NCBI GenBank assembly: GCA_016714085.1
Contig: JADJNW010000003.1
Span: forward strand, 310,001 to 374,000
DNA from: Saprospiraceae bacterium
GTDB lineage: Bacteria > Bacteroidota > Bacteroidia > Chitinophagales > Saprospiraceae
Direction of reading: 5' to 3'
Length of the DNA: 64,000 nt
The notes beneath the pieces were generated by a model. That model was given only the letters and a program-made list of their open reading frames with translations, did not search any database and had not been told where the DNA came from. This document shows, piece after piece, positions 1 through 9,323 of this stretch (within the stretch, counting starts at the first letter, position 1; every line of letters begins with the position of its first letter). A program made the translations under genes and the position numbers.

Positions 1-660
1 CAAATCGCCCGCTGGCGTAAGCCCGCATCCCGAAACCGCAGGCCAATCCTGAGCTTTGCTGCTCTATCTGAATATAATCACCTTTGAATTCAAAAATCAA
101 ATGACAAGCTTCCGGGTTTTCTTCACCTTCCATCGGAAATTCCACTTGCTTGAAAACTGCCTGATTACCAATACGTTTTGCCGTGCCCCATATCTCCCCG
201 ATATGCGCCGAACGCACTACGCTCAAAGCAAATTTTAAGCTGTCTTTAGTGACGCCGCCGATGAGCAAGGTGCCGCCATCCCAGGTATCATTGAGGTGCC
301 AAGCGCCCGTCCAGCCTGATTTATCAGGGGTAATAGCATCGGATTTTACTTCAAATGATAAGTTTTTTACATTTTTTGGATCACTCCATGTTCCTTTAAT
401 ATGATTCGCATCTGCAAATGCCCCTGTAAATGAACCAGTGAAATCATCTCCTGCGTATTCCTTGATTGTGAATTGATTATCATTTACAAATTCGCCGTAT
501 ATATTAATTTTCTTACCCACTTTTTTATAAAATATTCCCTGTTAATATACCGTTTCCCCAATTTACAAGATACATCACAATCGGATACTTTCCGGGGCGT
601 TTGGGAAAAGCCAATTTGCCCATTAACCCATAAAACAATCAGCAACAAAGCAATACGCAT
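1..660 (-). pseudogene. Secreted hypothetical protein, partial and frameshifted
   Basis: The minus strand from an ATG at 660 opens with a signal peptide (MRIALLLIVLWVNGQIGFSQ) and runs off the left edge of the window. The frame breaks near 520-525 in a run of six A; reading one base over restores a continuous frame to position 1, so one A is probably missing. The restored part (about 215 residues in view) has a Trp/Gly-rich beta-type composition and ends with a CGFGMRAYASGRF segment. I do not recognise the family. Its start lies 12 bases past the stop of the DinB-like gene at 672-1140, so the two are probably cotranscribed. Confidence 0.6.
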
Positions 661-671
661 AAGTTTTAGTT

Positions 672-1140
672 TTAATTGGAGCTTAGTAAACGGCGATGAT
701 AATTCACTTGTCCGAGATGGTAATTCAAATGCGCAAGTAAATGAAATAAATAAAATCCTACCGTATTTTTAGATGGAAAGAAATTTTCAGGAAAATCTTT
801 TTCAAAATCGTCAATTTCATTAATAACTTTACTCAATCATTATAATAGTAGCGTCAATATTATGTAATAACTCCGCTTGCGGTACGTCTTTGATTGAAAA
901 TTCCAGATCGCGGTTGCGCTGGTAACCCGTATTGCCCAAGCCTGTCCCGATAAAATGATTCAAATTGCCCACCAGATGACAGCAAAGATTGCCGCCGGAA
1001 TTACTAATACCAGGCGCTACAATCCATAAATCAGCCTCGTTTTTGTAAGCGCTAATCTCATTGCGCAGCTGCTGCAAATGCTGTTGATAAAAATGAATCA
1101 GGTATTGCTTCATAAGTTGGTGTTCCAATATGTGTAGCAC
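672..1140 (-). pseudogene. DinB-like (DUF1572-type) protein, frameshifted
   Basis: An open frame starts at 1140 (MLHILEHQLMKQYLIHFYQQ) and hits a stop at 829-831. One base over, the frame continues to a TAA at 672-674 through FYLFHLLAHLNYHLGQVNYH. The reconstructed protein is about 156 residues, the usual size for this family. The histidine pattern (YHLGQ near the end) is typical of the four-helix DinB/DUF1572 fold, which binds a metal through histidines; members are putative thiol-dependent transferases or of unknown function. The lesion near 830 is one extra base (or two missing ones). It sits 26 bases downstream of another DinB-like gene on the same strand, suggesting an operon of related proteins. 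Confidence 0.6.
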
Positions 1141-1166
1141 ATTTTAAAAATGCGCCACACAGGTAA

Positions 1167-1674
1167 TTACAAATAACGTTCTTTTACAATATTTATATGA
1201 TGCAACTCATGTCCAGCGCTGATATACGCCAAAGCCCGAACGGAAATCGGCGTATTATTCGCTTTGCCAATTCGCTGGAAGACTTCCTTATTAAAACTTG
1301 AGCAAAAGTTGAATAGAAGCCTCGCGCACGGCAGCATATTCCGCGAGTAAAGAATCGACCGAACGCCCATCAGCATTGGATTCTGGCACATAAGCATCCT
1401 GGTCAAATCCGGGGAAAGAAGTCTGATCGTTTCTGGCAATGCCCAAGGCCCGATAAGTGAAAATGCGCTCACTATCAATCAAATGCAATAGCACTTCCTT
1501 GATGCTCCATTTGCCTTCTGCGTAGCGATAATCCCATTTTTCGATAGGCAAAGATTTCAAAAAGTCAAGCATTTGCTGCTTTTGATCGATCAGTAATTGT
1601 ACAACATCGCCTTCGGGTACTTTGTCAATATATCTTTGATAATATGGCGCGAATTCGCCTGTTTGTGGTCGCAT
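1167..1674 (-). pseudogene. DinB superfamily protein, frameshifted
   Basis: The frame from 1674 gives EKWDYRYAEGKWSIKEVLLH and HLIDSERIFTYRALGIARND, the usual DinB_2 layout in which a His in helix 2 belongs to the metal site. It stops near 1291 at LLLKF. Dropping one A of CAAG near 1300 restores LLLSFNKEVFQRIGKANNTP followed by AGHELHHINIVKERYL, which supplies the C-terminal HxxHH metal-binding motif. The corrected protein has about 169 residues, normal for the family. DinB proteins are metal-binding helical bundles that include bacillithiol or mycothiol transferases; the substrate here is unknown. It lies downstream of ilvE. Confidence 0.7.
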
Positions 1675-1733
1675 TTTTGGTGTTTGTTATTTAGGTGTTC
1701 ATAATTAAATTCTTGAAGCAATCGATTGTTTTA

Positions 1734-2814
1734 TCAACCCATTACTTTTTCGCTTATTTTTACAGGAACAACCCAGCCGTGCTTATCCTCGATAATGCCA
1801 GCGCGCATTCCATTGATTTCTGCTTTCACCATTTCACCGATTTCGCGCTCTTGCATTGGTGGCAGTTCCATCATGGCTTCCCCATAGCCGATAGCCTCTA
1901 CGTGCGATACAACGCCGCCGTACCCGCGCCGAATGCTTCTTTCAATTGCCCTGATTGATAGGCAGCTACCACTTCGTCAATAGTAATGGGTCTTTCTTCT
2001 ACATCGTAGCCTTTGTCGCGCAAGATTGTCAGGATGCAATCGCGGGTAATGCCTTTCAGAATCGAACCATCGGTTGCCGGTGTCAGAATTTTATCTCCAA
2101 TTACAAAGAAAATATTCATTGTGCCCACTTCCTGAACGAATTTAAAATCATGCGCATCCATCCACATCACCTGGTCGAAGCCGCGTTCTTGTGCCAATTT
2201 GGCAGGATACAAAGCGCCAGCATAGTTGCCCGCAGCCTTGGCTTCACCTGTGCCACCATTCACTGCGCGTACATATTTTTGCTCCACCCACAAACGCACT
2301 GGTTTTGGATAGTAAGGTCCTACCGGGCAAGTAAAAATAATCATTTTGTAAGATGCCGAAGGGCGTACACCAATAAATTCATCGGTGGCAAACATAAATG
2401 GCCGAATATATAAGGCGCTGCCCTCATTTGTTGGAATCCAGTCACGATCAAGACTTACCAATTGGTGCAAAGCTTCAACAAATAAATCCTCAGGAAACTC
2501 GGGCATACAGATACGTCGCGCAGAATTATTCAAGCGTCGAGCATGCACTTCGGGGCGAAAAAGAAAAGGCTGACCATCCACACTTTTAGATGCTTTCATC
2601 CCTTCAAATACAGATTGTCCATACGTAAAGCCATCATCGCCGGATGGGCGGAGAATGCACCAAAAGGCTCAATCCTTGGATTAATCCATTTACCATCCTT
2701 ATAATCAGCGACAAACATATGATCAGAAAATACTTTTCCAAATGGAATATCATCAAAATTCACTTGCGACAAGCGAGAATGCGAAGTAGTTGTTATTTTT
2801 ATTTCTTGTGACAT
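1734..2814 (-). pseudogene. ilvE: Branched-chain amino acid aminotransferase, two frameshifts
   Basis: PLP-dependent fold-type IV aminotransferase that makes or degrades Leu, Ile and Val. Three pieces in two shifted joins give a full-length protein of about 360 residues. The N-terminal piece (2814-2596) ends in a scrambled segment; one base inserted near 2623 restores YGQSVFEGMKASKS, the conserved start of the family core. The middle piece (2599-1898) holds AAGNYAGALYPAKLAQERGF, with the Schiff-base Lys in the YAGALYPAK region, and the EVGTMNIFFVI segment. One G missing near 1910 separates it from the C-terminal VSHVEAIGYGEAMMELPPMQ, which reads to a TGA at 1734-1736. Loss of this enzyme is unlikely, so I regard both lesions as sequence errors. 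Confidence 0.85.
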
Positions 2815-2833
2815 AGCGACAACTGTTTTTTTA

Positions 2834-2841
2834 CAAAAATA
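2834..2841 (-). promoter_or_regulatory. Possible -7 box (TATTTTTG) of ilvE
   Basis: On the minus strand TATTTTTG matches the Bacteroidota -7 consensus TAnnTTTG and lies 20-27 bases upstream of the ilvE ATG. I found no convincing -33 TTG partner, so the call is weak. The rest of the 145-base gap up to 2959 is very AT-rich and holds nothing else I can support. Confidence 0.3.
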
Positions 2842-2959
2842 CTTAAATTTACAGAAAATTTTATTTTTTCACAATTTTATACTAAAAAAATCATTAAAAT
2901 TTTACAAAAAAGCGATTAATCAAAATTTTATTCTATATTAGGATTCAAATTACCAATGC

Positions 2960-3433
2960 TTGATTAAAAATAACGATTTGGACGCAACTTTCTTTGATTT
3001 TGACATCATAAATGTGCCTGACAGCAGTCAATTGACAGCTCGCACCATCGGAAAAAACGAAAAAGGTATTTTTATCTTGTTTCAGGACAATCAGGATAAT
3101 CGAGAAGAATTGGCGCTATTCCTGGAAAAAATTTTAGCTGCCGTACAATTAAATGCTCAAAAGGACACGCTTATTATGGAAATAACAGCGGCTGCGGCTA
3201 TTAGTTTTATTGGCTTGCGCCAAAGATTTAACTTTCGATACTTTATTTGTTTTGGAATAAACCCCAAACAACTGGGTGTTCAATTTGAAACCAAACCATA
3301 TCAAGCCATTCGGCATGATGGAATCACCTTTATTTTTGCTGATGATTTGCAAAAAATTTACGAAGAACGGCAGCAGGGCGGCAAGCAAATGTCGGGCGAA
3401 CTCTGGCGGGTACTAAAAACTATGTTTCTTTAG
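2960..3433 (+). CDS. Hypothetical protein
   Basis: A 157-residue soluble protein with no signal peptide or membrane segment. It appears to start with TTG at 2960; an ATG five bases upstream is out of frame and could be the true start if a base is wrong. The middle (LIMEITAAAAISFIGLRQRF) and the Phe-rich FRYFICFGINPKQLGVQ look like a compact alpha/beta domain. The C-terminus ends in SGELWRVLKTMF, which faintly recalls the end of the DNA polymerase III psi subunit (HolD), but this is too little to assign a function. It lies 41 bases upstream of rdgB on the same strand and is probably cotranscribed with it. Confidence 0.7.
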   Translation: MIKNNDLDATFFDFDIINVPDSSQLTARTIGKNEKGIFILFQDNQDNREELALFLEKILAAVQLNAQKDTLIMEITAAAAISFIGLRQRFNFRYFICFGINPKQLGVQFETKPYQAIRHDGITFIFADDLQKIYEERQQGGKQMSGELWRVLKTMFL

Positions 3434-3474
3434 TACCTCAAGCCTGTAAGCCGTTAACCTATAAGCCTTTTAAT

Positions 3475-4050
3475 ATGAAAATCGTTTTTGCTACGAATAA
3501 CCCGCATAAGGTTGCCGAAGTCAATGAAGTACTTGGTGATGCCTTTCAAATTATCCTTTGCAAGAGATTGGTTGTGAAGAAGATATTCCTGAAACCCAGC
3601 CCACACTGGAAGGAAATGCTTTGCAAAAAGCGCTATGTAAAAGAGAACTACGGCACAGATTGCTTTGCAGAAGATACGGGCCTGGAAATCGAAGCCTTGA
3701 ATGGTGAGCCTGGAGTGATTACTGCGCGTTATGCCGGCCCTTCCCGCGATCCCTATTCGAATATAAATCTGGTTTTAAATAAATTACATAATAAAGAAAA
3801 TCGCAATGCACAATTCCGAACGGTGATTGCACTTATTTTAAATGGCGAAGAATATTTATTTGAAGGTATTGTAAAAGGTACAATCGCGCTGGAAAAGCGT
3901 GGCACGGGCGGCTTTGGCTACGATCCGATTTTTGTGCCGGAAGGTTATGACCAAACATTCGCAGAATTATCTTCGGAAATTAAGAATGAGATCAGCCATC
4001 GGGCAAGAGCAACCAAGCTTTTGATTGAATTTCTAAAAGACTTTATATAA
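3475..4050 (+). CDS. rdgB: RdgB/HAM1-type XTP/dITP pyrophosphatase, internal scrambled segment
   Basis: Hydrolyses non-canonical purine nucleoside triphosphates (XTP, dITP, ITP) to monophosphates and so keeps them out of DNA and RNA. Family hallmarks are visible: N-terminal FATNNPHKVAEV (substrate loop), AEDTGLEIEALNGEPGV with the catalytic Asp, RGTGGFGYDPIFVPEG and the C-terminal SHRARA. Residues about 27-57 do not fit the family as written. Reading one base over between about 3555 and 3643 gives IIPLQEIGCEEDIPETQPTL, a normal HAM1 sequence. Two compensating missing bases therefore keep the frame open but corrupt about 30 residues. Length 191 is normal. Confidence 0.9.
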   Translation: MKIVFATNNPHKVAEVNEVLGDAFQIILCKRLVVKKIFLKPSPHWKEMLCKKRYVKENYGTDCFAEDTGLEIEALNGEPGVITARYAGPSRDPYSNINLVLNKLHNKENRNAQFRTVIALILNGEEYLFEGIVKGTIALEKRGTGGFGYDPIFVPEGYDQTFAELSSEIKNEISHRARATKLLIEFLKDFI

Positions 4051-4225
4051 TTATTCTTTGATGCCTACAATGCCTACAAACGGTGCATTTCTAAAAAATT
4101 CTTTACAAATATTATTTTCATTATTACATAAAAAATTCCCATTGGAGTCATAAGGATTAGTAGCTATAATTGACTATAACACCTTAAAAACGTATCTTCG
4201 CATTTGAATTTGAAAAAAGCAGGAA

Positions 4226-5187
4226 ATGAATGCTGAAAACTTCGCGGAATGTCTGAAAAATCCTTCTAAATTATATCAGATTAATTATCAGGAGATTAAA
4301 AGCCTGGCTTTGCAATATCCTTATTGTCAAAATTTGCAATGGTTATTATTATATAAAAGTAGCCTCGATCATCATCGTGATTTTGATAATAATTTAGAAA
4401 AAACGGCAACGGGAAGTTTAGATCGTACGTTGCTTTTTCGGCAGATCGGTGCGGTTTTGGATCAAGAAAAGCCTACCGAAGCTTTACGTCTGGATGAAGT
4501 TTTGGAATTACAAAATTTATACAAGCCCACTTTAAAACCAGAGCCAATCCCTCGTGAAACGCCTGCTCCAATAGCAAAATCGGTATCTGAGGTAAATTTC
4601 GCGCAGCCAACGCCGACAAAAGAAGCGGAAGACCCATTGGATATGAGTCAGTTAGAGTTATCGACTTTACCAAAACTTGAAGACCTGGCAAAAGAAAATG
4701 TTGATGATGATAAGACTGTAGAAGCGTCAAAAAAATTGAAGACTCTCCATTATTGGGAGGGAAGAAGTCAAACAACGCATTGAATTTGAGATCGTTGAGA
4801 CACCAGAGGAACAAGTGATAAGTGAAGAGCAACAAGAATCAAACCTCAAACCTGCGACCTTAAACCTGCAACCTCCAACCACCGGACCTACTCCAAAATC
4901 TGCCTTCAGTGGTTGGTCGAGTTATCAGCCACCCAAGCTCGATATTAAATTCAAACCAAATACGCCTATAGAAAGACCAAAGCCCAGCAAGACAAAAAGA
5001 ATTAAAACAAATCATAGAGCAAAGCGTAACCGAGCAAAAGGAAGTGGCAAGTGAGACTTTGGCAGCAATTTTAGTGCGTCAAGGGCAAAAAGAGAAAGCA
5101 ATTAAGATGTATGAAAGATTAATTTTGCTTTTTCCTGAAAAAAGTAGTTACTTTGCAGCGCAAATTTTAAAACTAAAAAGACCTTAA
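4226..5187 (+). pseudogene. TPR-like hypothetical protein upstream of secG, frameshifted
   Basis: The first piece (4226-4783) starts MNAENFAECLKNPSKLYQIN and contains a Tyr/Leu-rich helical segment (LQWLLLYKSSLDHHRDFDNN). A Pro/Glu/Thr-rich linker follows. Shifts near 4757 (one extra G) and about 4990 restore KQRIEFEIVETPEEQ and then the C-terminal SETLAAILVRQGQKEKAIKM and YERLILLFPEKSSYFAAQI, a single TPR-like motif that ends at 5185-5187, two bases before secG. Restored length is about 320 residues. The function is unknown. I call it one gene because all three pieces are collinear and the joins need single-base changes only. Confidence 0.6.
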
Positions 5188-5189
5188 CG

Positions 5190-5456
5190 ATGTTAACGGC
5201 ATTAACTGTTCTGATTGCTTTGGTTTGCGTGCTGCTGATGCTGGCGGTTCTTATTCAGAATCCCAAAGGTGGTGGTGTGGACGCTACGTTCGGTGGATCG
5301 CAAGCAAACCAAATGTTTGGCGCTGCCAAGTCGGCTGATTTTATTGAAAAATTGACCTGGTATTTGGCGATTGCGCTATTTGTGCTTTGCATTATCACAA
5401 CGCTCATGGTAGGAAGTACCGGCGGCGCTGAAAATATTCCATTGCAATCGCAATAA
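5190..5456 (+). CDS. secG: Preprotein translocase subunit SecG
   Basis: Small inner-membrane subunit of the SecYEG channel that assists SecA-driven export. The 88-residue product has two hydrophobic segments, about residues 3-22 (LTVLIALVCVLLMLAVLIQN) and 52-72 (TWYLAIALFVLCIITTLMVG). They flank the diagnostic cytoplasmic loop NPKGGGVDATFGGSQANQMFGA. This arrangement is diagnostic for SecG. It follows the preceding gene by two bases, so it is the last gene of that operon, and a terminator hairpin follows 25 bases after the stop. Confidence 0.95.
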   Translation: MLTALTVLIALVCVLLMLAVLIQNPKGGGVDATFGGSQANQMFGAAKSADFIEKLTWYLAIALFVLCIITTLMVGSTGGAENIPLQSQ

Positions 5457-5480
5457 TGTTGCAGTAGCAATTTCCACAAT

Positions 5481-5516
5481 AAAAACCCGGTAGGCATAGC
5501 TGCTTGCTGGGTTTTT
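5481..5516 (+). terminator. Rho-independent terminator after secG
   Basis: AAAAACCCGG (5481-5490) pairs with a CTGGGTTTTT arm ending at 5516, giving a GC-centred stem with A and T flanks, 25 bases after the secG stop. Confidence 0.8.
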
Positions 5517-5583
5517 GTGTTTATAGCTTACCTTTTAGAGAAAGTACCTCCAAAATGTATTGTTATAAATCTTTAACAAACTT

Positions 5584-5700
5584 CTGTCAGGTCATTTTTG
5601 CCCATCGTTCGCTGTAAAAGAATTGTTATAACCATTTTTTGCCACTTGTCAGCTTTTTTCCTGCAATTCTGTCAGTCATCCCCATTTGGCACATTGTATG
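5584..5700 (+). promoter_or_regulatory. Putative groES upstream regulatory region
   Basis: The 306-base gap between secG and groES contains repeated TGTCA words (CTGTCAG at 5584, TTGTCA at 5646, CTGTCAGTCA at 5669) followed by TTTGGCACATTGTATG (5685-5700). TGGCAC resembles a sigma-54 -24 element, but the -12 part is not a good match. The clustered TGTCA words suggest an activator or repressor site for the chaperonin operon. I see no CIRCE element. Confidence 0.35.
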
Positions 5701-5762
5701 ATAGAGGGTGCTTGAATAATCTTATCGTCTAATCTTATTCAAATCGTAAAAATTATAGCAAA

Positions 5763-6026
5763 ATGAAGCCTATTAATGACAGAGTTGTAGTAAAACCGGC
5801 TCCAGCCGAAGAAAAAACCAAAGGCGGCATCATCATCCCAGATACTGCTAAAGAAAAGCCACAAAGAGGTGAAGTAGTAGCGGTAGGGCCCGGCAAAGAT
5901 GGTAATTTAATGACCGTACAGGTGGGTGATACCGTATTGTATGGCAAATATGCTGGTCAGGAACTCCACTACGACGGTGAAGATTTCCTCATTATGCGCG
6001 AGGATGACATCCTTGTAGTACTTTAA
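5763..6026 (+). CDS. groES: Co-chaperonin GroES
   Basis: Forms the seven-subunit lid of the GroEL folding chamber in the cytoplasm. The 87-residue product begins MKPINDRVVVKPAPAEEKTK and carries the mobile loop (EEKTKGGIIIPDTAKEKPQR) that docks onto GroEL, then the beta-barrel core (GEVVAVGPGKDGNLMTVQVG; VLYGKYAGQELHYDGEDFLI; MREDDILVVL). The length is slightly short of the usual 90-97 but all core motifs are present. groEL follows 114 bases downstream. The short gap between them holds copies of an AGAAGTCAGA-like word. Confidence 0.97.
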   Translation: MKPINDRVVVKPAPAEEKTKGGIIIPDTAKEKPQRGEVVAVGPGKDGNLMTVQVGDTVLYGKYAGQELHYDGEDFLIMREDDILVVL

Positions 6027-6140
6027 GTAGAAGCCAGAGGCTAGAAGTCAGACCTCTAAGAATATTTTTTGACTTCTCTGCTCTCCATTCTCGCTTCTTT
6101 ATTTTCAATTAACTTTTAAAACTCAAAAAAATCTCAAAAT

Positions 6141-7781
6141 ATGGCTACGAAAGAAATCAGCTTTAATAGCGATGCCAGAGAAAAACTAAAAAATGGCGTG
6201 GATGCGCTCGCCAATGCTGTGAAAGTAACCCTTGGCCCAAAGGGTCGCAACGTTGTTATCCAAAAAAGCTTCGGTGCACCGCAAATTACGAAGGATGGTG
6301 TAACTGTTGCTAAAGAAGTAGAATTGAGCGAGCCGGTAGAAAATATGGGCGCTCAAATGGTAAAGGAAGTTGCATCAAAAACAGCTGATGCTGCTGGTGA
6401 TGGCACGACTACTGCAACTGTATTGGCGCAGGCAATGATCACTGCTGGTTTGAAGAATGTGACCGCTGGTGCAAATCCAATGGATTTGAAACGCGGTATA
6501 GACAAAGCAGTGAAAAAGGTGATTGAAGACCTGAAAGAGCAATCGGAACACATCGGTAGTGATTATGAAAAAATCAAGCAAGTAGCGACCATTTCTTCTA
6601 ATAATGATGAGGAAATCGGTGCGTTGATCGCCGATGCGATGAAGCGCGTTTCCAAAGACGGTGTCATCACCGTAGAAGAAGCTAAAGGAACCGACACTTA
6701 TGTAGATGAAGTGTTGGGTATGCAGTTTGATCGTGGTTATTTGTCTCCATATTTTGTAACCGATGCAGAATCAATGGTTACGGAGTATGAAAATCCTTAT
6801 ATCCTGATCTACGATAAGAAGGTTGCTAATATGCAGGACATCGTTCCAATCCTTGAAAAAGTAATTGGAGCAGGTCGCCCGCTGTTGATTATCGCTGAAG
6901 ATGTGGAAAGCCAGGCTCTGGGCGTATTGGTGGTCAACCGTTTGCGTGCCAACCTGAAAGTGGTTGCTGTAAAAGCTCCGGGCTTTGGCGACCGCCGCAA
7001 AGCGATGCTCGAAGATATTGCCATACTAACTGGCGGTACAGTGATCAGTGATGAGAAAGGTTATAAGCTGGAAAATGCCGAATTGCATCACTTAGGTCAG
7101 GCTGAAAAAATTACCATTGACAAAGACAATACAACCATTGTAAATGGTAAGGGCAAGGAAGATCAGATCAAGGCTCGTATCAACCAGATCAAGCAACAGA
7201 TCGAAGTGACTACTTCTGATTATGACAAAGAGAAACTGCAAGAACGCTTAGCGAAATTGGCTGGCGGTGTAGCAGTGTTGTACGTTGGCGCGCCGACAGA
7301 AGTGGAAATGAAAGAGAAGAAAGACCGCGTAGATGATGCATTGCACGCAACCCGCGCTGCTGTTGAAGAAGGCATCGTTGCGGGTGGTGGTGTGGCTTTG
7401 GTGCGTACCATTGCTGCGCTTAGAAACCTGAGAGGTTCGAACGAAGATGAAAACATTGGAATCCAGATTGTAAAGAAATCTTTGGAATCACCACTTCGTA
7501 CCATTGCAGATAATGCTGGTGTTGAAGGCTCTGTTGTTTTGCAAAAAGTGTTGAACGGCAAGGGTAGCTACGGCTACAATGCTCGCACCGATAAGTTTGA
7601 AGACCTGAAAGCTGCTGGTGTAATCGACCCAACCAAAGTAACGCGCATTGCTTTAGAGAATGCAGCTTCTATTTCTGGTATGGTACTGACTACAGAATGC
7701 GTTATCAATGACGTAAAAGAAGATGGCAACGGTCACTCACACGCAATGCCAGGCGGTGGCGGAATGGGCGGTATGATGTAA
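6141..7781 (+). CDS. groEL: Chaperonin GroEL
   Basis: ATP-driven double-ring chaperonin that folds non-native proteins together with GroES. The 546-residue product is intact. Visible landmarks are the ATP-binding loop LGPKGRNVVIQKSFGAPQIT, the catalytic Asp in DAAGDGTTTATVLAQAM, the apical-domain VKAPGFGDRRKAMLEDIAIL, and the C-terminal equatorial segment AAVEEGIVAGGGVALVRTIA. It ends with the flexible Gly/Met tail (GGGGMGGMM) found in group I chaperonins. It is cotranscribed with groES. A short A/G-rich tandem stretch (ACGAAGT-like words, about 7783-7820) and then a terminator follow. Confidence 0.98.
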   Translation: MATKEISFNSDAREKLKNGVDALANAVKVTLGPKGRNVVIQKSFGAPQITKDGVTVAKEVELSEPVENMGAQMVKEVASKTADAAGDGTTTATVLAQAMITAGLKNVTAGANPMDLKRGIDKAVKKVIEDLKEQSEHIGSDYEKIKQVATISSNNDEEIGALIADAMKRVSKDGVITVEEAKGTDTYVDEVLGMQFDRGYLSPYFVTDAESMVTEYENPYILIYDKKVANMQDIVPILEKVIGAGRPLLIIAEDVESQALGVLVVNRLRANLKVVAVKAPGFGDRRKAMLEDIAILTGGTVISDEKGYKLENAELHHLGQAEKITIDKDNTTIVNGKGKEDQIKARINQIKQQIEVTTSDYDKEKLQERLAKLAGGVAVLYVGAPTEVEMKEKKDRVDDALHATRAAVEEGIVAGGGVALVRTIAALRNLRGSNEDENIGIQIVKKSLESPLRTIADNAGVEGSVVLQKVLNGKGSYGYNARTDKFEDLKAAGVIDPTKVTRIALENAASISGMVLTTECVINDVKEDGNGHSHAMPGGGGMGGMM

Positions 7782-7855
7782 TACGAAGTACGAAGTTGGA
7801 AGTCGGAAGTACGAAGTGTTAAAAGAATCAGTACTGAAGCCTTTCATAATAAAAT

Positions 7856-7889
7856 AAAAGCCTTCTCGCTTAATTGCAAGAAGGCTTTT
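7856..7889. terminator. Bidirectional terminator between groEL and susD
   Basis: AAAAGCCTTCT (7856-7866) is perfectly complementary to AGAAGGCTTTT (7879-7889), with A and T tracts on both sides. It lies between convergent groEL (plus) and susD (minus) and can serve both. Confidence 0.9.
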
Positions 7890-7911
7890 AAAATTTATAA
7901 AATCTCAATTC

Positions 7912-9267
7912 CTATTTGTAAGCATCATTTTGGATTGCATTTGGATTGGCATTCAATTCCACGCTTGGAATTGGAAATACCTGCCGATTGGCATCCGCCA
8001 AAGTTGCGGGTGCACCCGGAGCGTTGGTACGTGGTACTGCTGCCAACACTGCAAGCGCTTTACCTGTGCGCACCAGATCATACCAGCGCTGTCCTTCAAA
8101 TGCAAATTCTACCTTCCGCTCGTTCAAAATATCGTCCACGCTGCTGATAGCCGCCAATGGCGCTAAATTAGCACGTGTACGAATCGTATTCACATCGGCT
8201 AAGGGATCGCCTTTGCCTGCGAGGTAATCTGCTTCAGCGCGAATCAAATACATTTCAGCCAGACGCAATACGTGGATATTGTCGATATTGCCAGCTTTGC
8301 TGTACTTGGTTGGATAATAAAATTTAGCATTGCTATCATAAGCGTACAGTTTTTTACGCTCATCATCGTCAGGGATAGTATTATAAAATTCATCATGTGC
8401 AGCCAAATCTCCACGACCACCGCTTGATGTAGGGATATACCAAGTGCGAATCGCGCTTTGATCGGCATTATCAAACTGCATTTCAAAAATAGACTCTGTA
8501 CTCAACTTACCTGTGAAAACTACAGTATAATCATCCAATAATTTAAACTTGCTATCATTAATCACTTGCGTTGCAAAATCAGAAGCTTGGCCGTATTCTT
8601 TCAAATACAAATACATCCTTGCCAGCATACCTCTTGCAGCAGCTTTGGTGATGCGAGCAGGCGCGCCCGTTTCAGGAAGTAAAGAGACCGCTTGCTGTAA
8701 ATCAGCTTCAATTTGATCCCAGGTCTCCTGTATGGAAGCTCTGGGTAGTGTAACTGCCTCGCGCGCAGGCTCTAATGGCAAAGAAATGCCCAAAGAACCA
8801 TACACGCCGGGAAGTCCGCCCCAATACATCGCCGCATCAAAAAAAGCTAAACCCCTTGCAAAATATGCTTCGCCCAGGGATTGATTTTTCACAGCATCGG
8901 TAGCATCCGCTACGTCTGGCGTAGCAGCGATGATATTATTTGCCTGATTAATTACTTGGTACATGGCAGTGAAAAGATCGCGATTTTCGTTGTTATCCGG
9001 GCTGACCCGATACGTATCCATTTCGCGGTAGAAATCCCAGGTTCCTACACTTTGAGAAATGTCGGTAGAAATATCGCCGGCAATGAACAAACGTCCATTG
9101 TAATAGCCAGTCTGCATACGATCATACAAACCATTCACGGCAGCTTACAAACCACCTGCATTCGTAATAGCTGCACCGTCAGATACCGATGCCTCCGGTT
9201 CCACATCGAAAACATCACAGGAAAATGCGGCGACCGATAGTATTAATATATATAATAACTTTTTCAT
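7912..9267 (-). pseudogene. SusD/RagB-family outer-membrane lipoprotein, in-frame stop
   Basis: Surface glycan- or nutrient-binding partner of the adjacent SusC transporter. The full frame starts at 9267 with a lipoprotein signal (MKKLLYILILSVAAFSCDVF; lipobox Cys near residue 17). Codon 41 is TAA (9145-9147), where a Gln or Glu codon would fit GGL-x-AAVNGLYDRM. After it the frame is open for 408 residues. The C-terminal SusD features are present: IHVLRLAEMYLIRAEADYL, ERKVEFAFEGQRWYDLVRTG and the final PIPSVELNANP. Total length about 451, normal for the family. A single C-to-T change would explain the stop, so it may be a sequence error. It follows susC by 57 bases in the same operon. Confidence 0.85.
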
Positions 9268-9323
9268 GATCTTTTTTTAAGTTTTAATAATAAAATCTCA
9301 CTATCAACCTGATTATTAGCATT

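Noticed and set aside
2960..3433. DNA polymerase III psi subunit (HolD)
   Set aside because: Only the short SGELWRVLKTMF end resembles it; too little to name the gene.
5685..5700. Sigma-54 promoter of groES
   Set aside because: TGGCAC fits the -24 element, but the -12 position lacks GC, so I list it only as a regulatory region.
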